In this document: positions 59,000 through 64,000 of the stretch, in pieces
Layout: the number at the start of each line of letters is the position of its first letter
Numbering within the stretch: position 1 is the stretch's first letter
Source: Shewanella sp. UCD-KL12
GTDB lineage: Bacteria > Pseudomonadota > Gammaproteobacteria > Enterobacterales > Shewanellaceae
Direction of reading: 5' to 3'
DNA length: 64,000 nt
NCBI RefSeq assembly: GCF_001957125.1
Contig: NZ_MPHJ01000006.1
Location: forward strand, 124,001-188,000
Translations under genes and position numbers: made by a program
Notes under the pieces: model-generated
Databases searched by the model: none
What the model was told of the DNA's origin: nothing
Seen by the model: only the letters and a program-made list of their open reading frames with translations

Positions 59000-59107
59000 T
59001 TTAGTTACCGTGCACCTGCAAGTCGCCGTTAATATATCCCTATAGGCTCTACTAAATCATCCCTGATTTAGAAGCTTGCAATGCACTATTCACTAAACCT
59101 CTGTACA
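59000..59107. repeat. Long hairpin with CTAAATCAT core, copy 2
   Basis: The outer stem AGAGGTTTAGT pairs perfectly with ACTAAACCTCT. Further in, GTGCA pairs with TGCAC and TGCAAG with CTTGCA. The core (59052-59071) is nearly identical to that at 28930-28949, 30 kb away. Confidence 0.8.
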
Positions 59108-59163
59108 AAGTTCGGCATATAAAGGCCTCTATTAACGACTTCAGGCAAAGCCTAATGGATGAT

Positions 59164-59187
59164 AACCACCTACTAAAGTAGGTGGTT
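59164..59187. terminator. Strong hairpin, possible second terminator
   Basis: AACCACCTAC (59164-59173) pairs perfectly with GTAGGTGGTT (59178-59187) around TAAA. It lacks a long T-run; it may reinforce the nlpI terminator next to it. Confidence 0.5.
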
Positions 59188-59201
59188 TAGGGCTGAAAAC
59201 T

Positions 59202-59228
59202 AAAAATGTCACCCTTAAGGTGACATTT
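59202..59228 (-). terminator. nlpI terminator
   Basis: AAATGTCACC (59204-59213) pairs with GGTGACATTT (59219-59228), followed on the minus strand by a short T-run, 50 bases past the nlpI stop. Confidence 0.85.
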
Positions 59229-59277
59229 AAAGATAGGGACTGCCTATTATACGCAAGCGCGTAAAGGCAGATAATCA

Positions 59278-60180
59278 CTACTTACTCTCAGATTGCTCCT
59301 GAGCAATGAGTGAGTTAAGTCTTGCCAATTCAACTCGAGCATACCTATGCTCAACGAAATCATAAATATTAGTCGCAAGTGCTAATCTAAAGTAGTTGGC
59401 CGCATCGCTATATAAGCCTTGCTCCTGTGCAACCTTAGCAATATAAAAGTAAGCTTCGCAAAGGCGCTCTGCATACTCATTTGGGTGTGATAGACCTTGC
59501 TTAGCAGATGTGAAAACTTGTTCGCGATTTAACTTTCCTAAATAGAAATCAACGAGCACAGTTGACCATGCATTATCGGCAAGCTGCGTACGCCCTTGTG
59601 CCAGTGTAGCTTTAGCCTGCTCAGCGTCTTGTGCACTTTCAGTTAAATATAACCATAGTGCGCGATAGCCATCTTTAGGATCTTGCATATGAAACGAGCG
59701 CATATCAGATACAGCCAGTTCATAGCGCTCACCATAATAAAGGGCAATACCACGGTTCAAATAGGCATAGTCATAATCAGGCGAAAGCTCTAGTACTGCA
59801 TCAAATGCTTCATAAGCACTCTCGAACTCCCCTTCTTGGGTACTATAGATGCCAATAAAGTTATAGGCATCGGCAAGGTTGGGCTGAAGTTTAAGGGCTT
59901 GATGAAAGTCAATCCGACTTAAGATCCTTAAACCGACACTGTCGTAGATGACTCCACGGTCGTAATGAAACCTTGCTCTTTGCTCTTCAGTTAATTCAGC
60001 AGATGACAAAATCTCATTTAATTTGGCCAGAGTGATCTCAAGCTTATAATCAGGCATTACGGGCTCTACCATCACCTGAGCTTGTTCACCTCCACCGGTT
60101 TGAGTCGACACACACCCAGTCAGAAAAATACTCATACCAGCCAAAACAGCTACTGCGGTGGTCCGCATTTTTTGATTCAT
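59278..60180 (-). CDS. nlpI: NlpI, TPR lipoprotein
   Basis: A 300-residue outer-membrane lipoprotein with lipobox LTGC (Cys 23). Several TPR repeats follow (FHYDRGVIYDSVGLRILSRI, ADAYNFIGIYSTQEGEFESA, DYAYLNRGIALYYGERYELA). In E. coli NlpI acts as an adaptor for peptidoglycan hydrolases and the Prc protease. It lies downstream of pnp on the same strand as in enterobacteria, separated by a terminator, so it probably also has its own promoter. Confidence 0.95.
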   Translation of the reverse strand: MNQKMRTTAVAVLAGMSIFLTGCVSTQTGGGEQAQVMVEPVMPDYKLEITLAKLNEILSSAELTEEQRARFHYDRGVIYDSVGLRILSRIDFHQALKLQPNLADAYNFIGIYSTQEGEFESAYEAFDAVLELSPDYDYAYLNRGIALYYGERYELAVSDMRSFHMQDPKDGYRALWLYLTESAQDAEQAKATLAQGRTQLADNAWSTVLVDFYLGKLNREQVFTSAKQGLSHPNEYAERLCEAYFYIAKVAQEQGLYSDAANYFRLALATNIYDFVEHRYARVELARLNSLIAQEQSESK

Positions 60181-60356
60181 CCATTTAACCCTTTGAGTTC
60201 TGCTATGCAGCTAATCATAGCAATCCCCTTTCACTACGGCTATCAAGGATTTAAATTTTTCTTAATTCATTCAGCTTATTGTTAGAAATCGACAAAACTT
60301 TACATTGAATAAATAAAAAACCTCCTGTTATAAGATAGTGATTAACTCACAGGCAC

Positions 60357-60383
60357 AAAAAAGGAGACCCTAAGGTCTCCTTT
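60357..60383 (-). terminator. pnp terminator
   Basis: On the minus strand GGAGACC/GGTCTCC with a four-base loop, followed by six T residues; about 20 bases past the pnp stop. Confidence 0.92.
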
Positions 60384-60402
60384 CAACATAAGCAATTATT
60401 GC

Positions 60403-62520
60403 TTACTCAGCAGCTGGAGTCTCTTCAGCTTTTGGTTGTGCTTCTTTCATAGAAAGACGTACACGACCTTGGCGATCAACTTCCATCACCTTAACTTTTA
60501 CTTCTTGACCAGTCTGTAGGTAGTCAGAAACGTTAGCAACACGCTCTTCAGCAATCTGAGAGATGTGTACTAGGCCATCTTTACCTGGCAGGATAGTAAC
60601 GAATGCACCGAAATCAACGATACGAACAACTTTACCATTGTAGATAGTGCCAACTTCAACTTCTGCAGTGATCTCTTCGATACGACGGATAGCTTCTTTA
60701 GTCGCTTCACCGTTTGCAGATGCGATTTTAACAGTACCGTCATCATCAAGTTCGATAGTTGTACCAGTCTCTTCGGTAAGTGCACGAATTGTTGCACCAC
60801 CTTTACCAATAACGTCACGGATCTTCTCAGGGTTAATCTTCAGAGTAGTGATACGTGGAGCGTGGTCAGAGATATCATCACGGTGCTCACCGATAGCCTG
60901 GTCCATAACGTTTAAGATATGAACACGAGCGCCATAGGCTTGCTGAAGTGCGATCTGCATGATCTCTTTAGTGATACCTTCAATCTTGATATCCATCTGC
61001 AGCGCAGTAATACCGTCACGAGTACCAGCAACTTTAAAGTCCATATCACCTAAGTGATCTTCATCACCTAGAATGTCAGAAAGTACGACGAAATCGTCAC
61101 CTTCTTTAACTAGACCCATAGCGATACCAGCAACAGATGTCTTAATTGGTACACCAGCATCCATAAGCGCAAGAGAAGTACCACATACTGAAGCCATAGA
61201 GCTTGAACCGTTAGATTCAGTGATTTCAGATACAACACGAACGCTGTATGGGAACTCTTCAGCTGAAGGCATAACAGCATTGATACCACGCCAAGCTAGC
61301 TTACCGTGACCGATTTCGCGACGCTTAGGTGAACCAACCATACCCGTCTCACCAACTGAGTATGGAGGGAAGTTATAGTGAAGCATGAAGCGGTTAGTGT
61401 ACTCGCCCATGATGCTATCAACTTTCTGAGCATCACGCTCAGTACCCAAAGTACAAGTCACAAGTGCCTGAGTTTCGCCACGAGTGAATAGTGCACTACC
61501 GTGAGTACGTGGAAGTACGCCAGCCATTACGTTTAGACCACGAACCATATCAGGCTCACGACCATCAATACGTGGGTTACCAGCAATAATGCGGCTACGT
61601 ACAACTTGCTTCTCAACGCTAGATAGAATCTTACCTACTTCACGTAGATCAACATCTGCATTTTCTGCAACTAGCTTGTCAATTGCATCACTCTTAAGTG
61701 CGTTAACGGCATCACGACGTTCAGTCTTGTCAGCAATCTGGTATGCATTCGAAAACTGCTCTTCTGCAAGCGCCTTAACTTTTTCAACAAGATCGGCATC
61801 AGATTCTGGAGCAGTCCAATCCCAAGTAGGCTTACCCGCTTCAGCTTTTAGTTCGCTGATTGCATTGATAACAACTTGCTGTTGATCGTGACCATATACA
61901 ACACCACCTAGCATCACTTCTTCTGGAAGTGCTGATGCTTCAGACTCAACCATTAGTACTGCACCTTCAGTACCAGCAACAACTAAGTCAAGCTGGCTGT
62001 CAGCAAGTTCGCTAACATTCGGGTTAAGTACGTATTCGCCATTGGTATAACCAACACGTGCAACACCGATTGGACCACTGAATGGAATACCTGAGATAGC
62101 TAGCGCCGCCGAAGTACCGATCATAGAGATAACATCTGGGTTGATTTCTGGGTCTACAGAAACAACTGTGATGACAACCTGAACTTCATTCTTAAAACCA
62201 TTAGGGAATAATGGACGAATTGGGCGGTCAATTAGACGTGCAATCAGAGTTTCATTTTCTGACGGGCGACCTTCACGCTTGAAAAATCCACCTGGGATTT
62301 TACCTGCTGCGTAAGTCTTTTCCATGTAGTTAACTGTTAGTGGGAAAAAGTCACGGCCTGGCTCTTCGTGCTTCTTACCTACAACTGTGACTAGAACTGT
62401 CGTATCACCCATACTTGCTAAAACGGCAGCATCTGCTTGACGTGCAATAACCCCAGTCTCTAATGTGACTGTGTGCTGACCATACTCAAAACTCTTTACG
62501 ATTGGATTCACGTGAACCAT
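60403..62520 (-). CDS. pnp: Polynucleotide phosphorylase
   Basis: A 3'-5' phosphorolytic exoribonuclease, a core of the RNA degradosome. It has 705 residues. Two RNase-PH domains (the second with [23 protein letters not shown] and [15 protein letters not shown]), the KH domain near 555-610 ([16 protein letters not shown]) and an S1 domain near 620-690 ([25 protein letters not shown]) are complete. The usual upstream neighbour rpsO is not found; a divergent GGDEF gene is there instead. Confidence 0.97.
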   Translation of the reverse strand: MVHVNPIVKSFEYGQHTVTLETGVIARQADAAVLASMGDTTVLVTVVGKKHEEPGRDFFPLTVNYMEKTYAAGKIPGGFFKREGRPSENETLIARLIDRPIRPLFPNGFKNEVQVVITVVSVDPEINPDVISMIGTSAALAISGIPFSGPIGVARVGYTNGEYVLNPNVSELADSQLDLVVAGTEGAVLMVESEASALPEEVMLGGVVYGHDQQQVVINAISELKAEAGKPTWDWTAPESDADLVEKVKALAEEQFSNAYQIADKTERRDAVNALKSDAIDKLVAENADVDLREVGKILSSVEKQVVRSRIIAGNPRIDGREPDMVRGLNVMAGVLPRTHGSALFTRGETQALVTCTLGTERDAQKVDSIMGEYTNRFMLHYNFPPYSVGETGMVGSPKRREIGHGKLAWRGINAVMPSAEEFPYSVRVVSEITESNGSSSMASVCGTSLALMDAGVPIKTSVAGIAMGLVKEGDDFVVLSDILGDEDHLGDMDFKVAGTRDGITALQMDIKIEGITKEIMQIALQQAYGARVHILNVMDQAIGEHRDDISDHAPRITTLKINPEKIRDVIGKGGATIRALTEETGTTIELDDDGTVKIASANGEATKEAIRRIEEITAEVEVGTIYNGKVVRIVDFGAFVTILPGKDGLVHISQIAEERVANVSDYLQTGQEVKVKVMEVDRQGRVRLSMKEAQPKAEETPAAE

Positions 62521-62707
62521 TCCTTAAATTTAATTACCTTAATTACGCGCGTAAGTATACTTCATCTCTAATCAAGAGATAAAGGGTACTGAGTGATGAC
62601 AAAGCCGAAACTTTTCTCTAAAGTGAATACTATCAGGATTATTTTGTTATGGAATGCATAAATACCTGAATACTTTGGTCACGTTCTTTTGATTAACGGA
62701 TGAGTTA

Positions 62708-64000
62708 ATGACAGCCAGGTTTAAATCGCTTACATGGAAACAAACTAGCCTAGTCGTTTTTTCGGCACTATTTTTCGCAGTTGCGATTTTTATCGTTGAG
62801 ATAGCTTTAGTCGGTGTTTCTGCTCGTGATGAACTAAAAGACTCACAAAAAGAGTTGTTAGATTCGGTAGAGCAACCGGCATCGAATGCCGTTTGGGCAC
62901 TGGATGATAACCTAGCGAAGCAAACCTTAGAAGGTGTACTGAAAGTTGAACATGTCGGTTCAGCGGTTATTGAACTCGATGACGGTTCGATGTTTGTCTC
63001 TGTTGCATCGCCGATAACACCTCAAAATATTTTTGCTCAATTAAGTAAAAAATTATTTGGCGATTTAAAAGAGATATCTCGTTCTCTGTATCGCCCACTC
63101 TACTTTAACGAAACTGAAAAGCAGCAGTTGATTGGCACATTAACAATCTTCTATGACACGCAAGAGCTCACCGACTCACTTTTTTCTCAGTTAAGATTCA
63201 GCTTAGGGGCCACTTTAGCCCGCGCATTATTGATAACTTTGTTGCTTTCCATCGTATTCCACCGCTTTCTCACTCGTCCTATCGCCGAGATCAGTGAAGC
63301 TATTGATAAAATCGACCCTGAATCACCCGATGAGAACCTCCTCCCAGTCTCAAAAGCGCACATGGATGATGAACTTGGTTTGGTGACTTCGAAGTTTAAT
63401 CAAATATTGATTCAATTTGGGCAGACTCAGAGCAAACTCAGAAAAATGGCCACCCGCGATCCGCTCACAGGCCTGCCAAACCGAACCTTACTTTTAGAAA
63501 CAATAGCTGTCACCATTCAGCGAGCAAGAGTACATAAACATCAATTTTGTATGCTCTTTATCGATCTCGATCGATTTAAAAACGTCAATGATTCACTCGG
63601 CCACGCAATAGGAGATCAATTCTTAGCGAGAATAGCCCAAGTGCTTGAGCGAGTCGTTGCCGACAATGGTACCGTTGCCCGACTGGGTGGTGATGAGTTT
63701 GTTATTTTAGCCGACGAGATCCGAAGTCCGGTTCAGGCTGCTGAGTTTGTTGAGCGTTTGCTGTTTCAATTAAACACGCCGATGCAGCTCAATGAACATA
63801 CTATTCATCCAGCCGCCTCTGTCGGTATCTCAATCTACCCAGATGACGGCATGAGCGCTGAAGATCTTATTCGACATTCCGATATTGCCATGTACAGTGC
63901 AAAAGCGGCAGGCTCCAATCAATGGGCTTTCTTTAAGCAACAGATGACAGAGCGGGCAGCAGTTCGCTTACGTACAGAAGCTTCTCTACATGACGCACTG
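62708..64000 (+). CDS. GGDEF (probably GGDEF-EAL) membrane protein, partial at the right edge
   Basis: A c-di-GMP enzyme. The first 431 codons are inside the window. Membrane helices lie near residues 14-37 and 165-185, flanking a ~125-residue periplasmic sensor of the CHASE8-like layout. HAMP follows (about 186-240), then a GGDEF domain near 250-410 with DPLTGLPNRTLL, FIDLDRFKNVNDSLGHAIGD and an intact RLGGDEF active site. The final residues (RLRTEASLHDAL) are what usually precedes an EAL domain, so a bifunctional protein is likely. GGATGAG precedes the ATG weakly. It is divergent from pnp. Confidence 0.9.
   Translation, partial: MTARFKSLTWKQTSLVVFSALFFAVAIFIVEIALVGVSARDELKDSQKELLDSVEQPASNAVWALDDNLAKQTLEGVLKVEHVGSAVIELDDGSMFVSVASPITPQNIFAQLSKKLFGDLKEISRSLYRPLYFNETEKQQLIGTLTIFYDTQELTDSLFSQLRFSLGATLARALLITLLLSIVFHRFLTRPIAEISEAIDKIDPESPDENLLPVSKAHMDDELGLVTSKFNQILIQFGQTQSKLRKMATRDPLTGLPNRTLLLETIAVTIQRARVHKHQFCMLFIDLDRFKNVNDSLGHAIGDQFLARIAQVLERVVADNGTVARLGGDEFVILADEIRSPVQAAEFVERLLFQLNTPMQLNEHTIHPAASVGISIYPDDGMSAEDLIRHSDIAMYSAKAAGSNQWAFFKQQMTERAAVRLRTEASLHDAL

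Larger units (their letters stand above)
58724..59277. other. Repeat- and hairpin-rich region between prfC and nlpI
   Basis: 554 bases without a gene. It contains two 75-bp direct repeats (58764-58838 and 58869-58943), each followed by a small hairpin (CTCC/GGAG near 58851-58862; CCA-CTTC/GAAG-TGG at 58953-58972), a long hairpin (59000-59107), a strong hairpin at 59164-59187 and the nlpI terminator at 59202-59228. Confidence 0.75.

Overview
The window looks like chromosomal DNA of a marine Shewanella or a close relative. The evidence is a TMAO respiration operon in the Shewanella order torE-torC-torA-torD, an exact TTCATA-N4-TTCATA TorR-type site in front of it, a torS/torT/torR phosphorelay, many c-di-GMP proteins (PilZ, GGDEF), and a housekeeping block prfC - yjjV - deoCABD - smp - serB - radA whose order broadly matches the E. 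coli deo region. I saw no tRNA, rRNA, CRISPR array, complete insertion sequence or phage module.

Layout. (1) 1-11.1 kb, minus strand: a two-partner secretion pair, a giant repetitive exoprotein (TpsA, at least 3123 codons, C-terminus outside the window) and its TpsB transporter. (2) 11.9-20.7 kb: a YjiH-like membrane protein, a beta-propeller sensor histidine kinase, a CBS-pair protein, a purine-type NCS2 permease with a strongly folded leader, and a BamA/D15-like outer-membrane protein followed by a 21-unit heptamer array. (3) 20.9-28.5 kb: a stand-alone SecD-head-like exported protein, torECAD, an extra class 1A dihydroorotate dehydrogenase and an acidic-linker envelope protein. (4) 28.5-41.2 kb: two gene-free, repeat-rich stretches (28.5-29.7 and 40.1-41.2 kb) flanking a DEAD-box helicase, torS/torT/torR, a single-domain PilZ protein, a second purine nucleoside phosphorylase with a divergent Crp/Fnr-type regulator, a small exported protein and an orphan periplasmic sugar-binding-type protein. 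(5) 41.2-59 kb: radA, a large double-PilZ protein, a hydrolase, serB/smp, the deoCABD operon, tsx, nupC, yjjV and prfC. (6) 59-64 kb: nlpI, pnp and the start of a GGDEF(-EAL) protein.

How it fits together. TorT, TorS and TorR sense TMAO and should switch on torECAD. TorC anchors electron flow from menaquinol to the Mo enzyme TorA, which TorD matures. Tsx (outer membrane), NupC (inner membrane) and DeoC/A/B/D form a complete nucleoside uptake and deoxyribose-phosphate catabolic route. The second DeoD and the NCS2 permease add purine salvage capacity.

The least explained material is non-coding. A family of multi-hairpin repeat elements lies at 28.5-29.7 and 40.1-41.2 kb in both orientations; its copies differ in sequence but keep base pairing. 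A second hairpin core is shared between 28.9 and 59.0 kb. A folded leader precedes the NCS2 permease gene.
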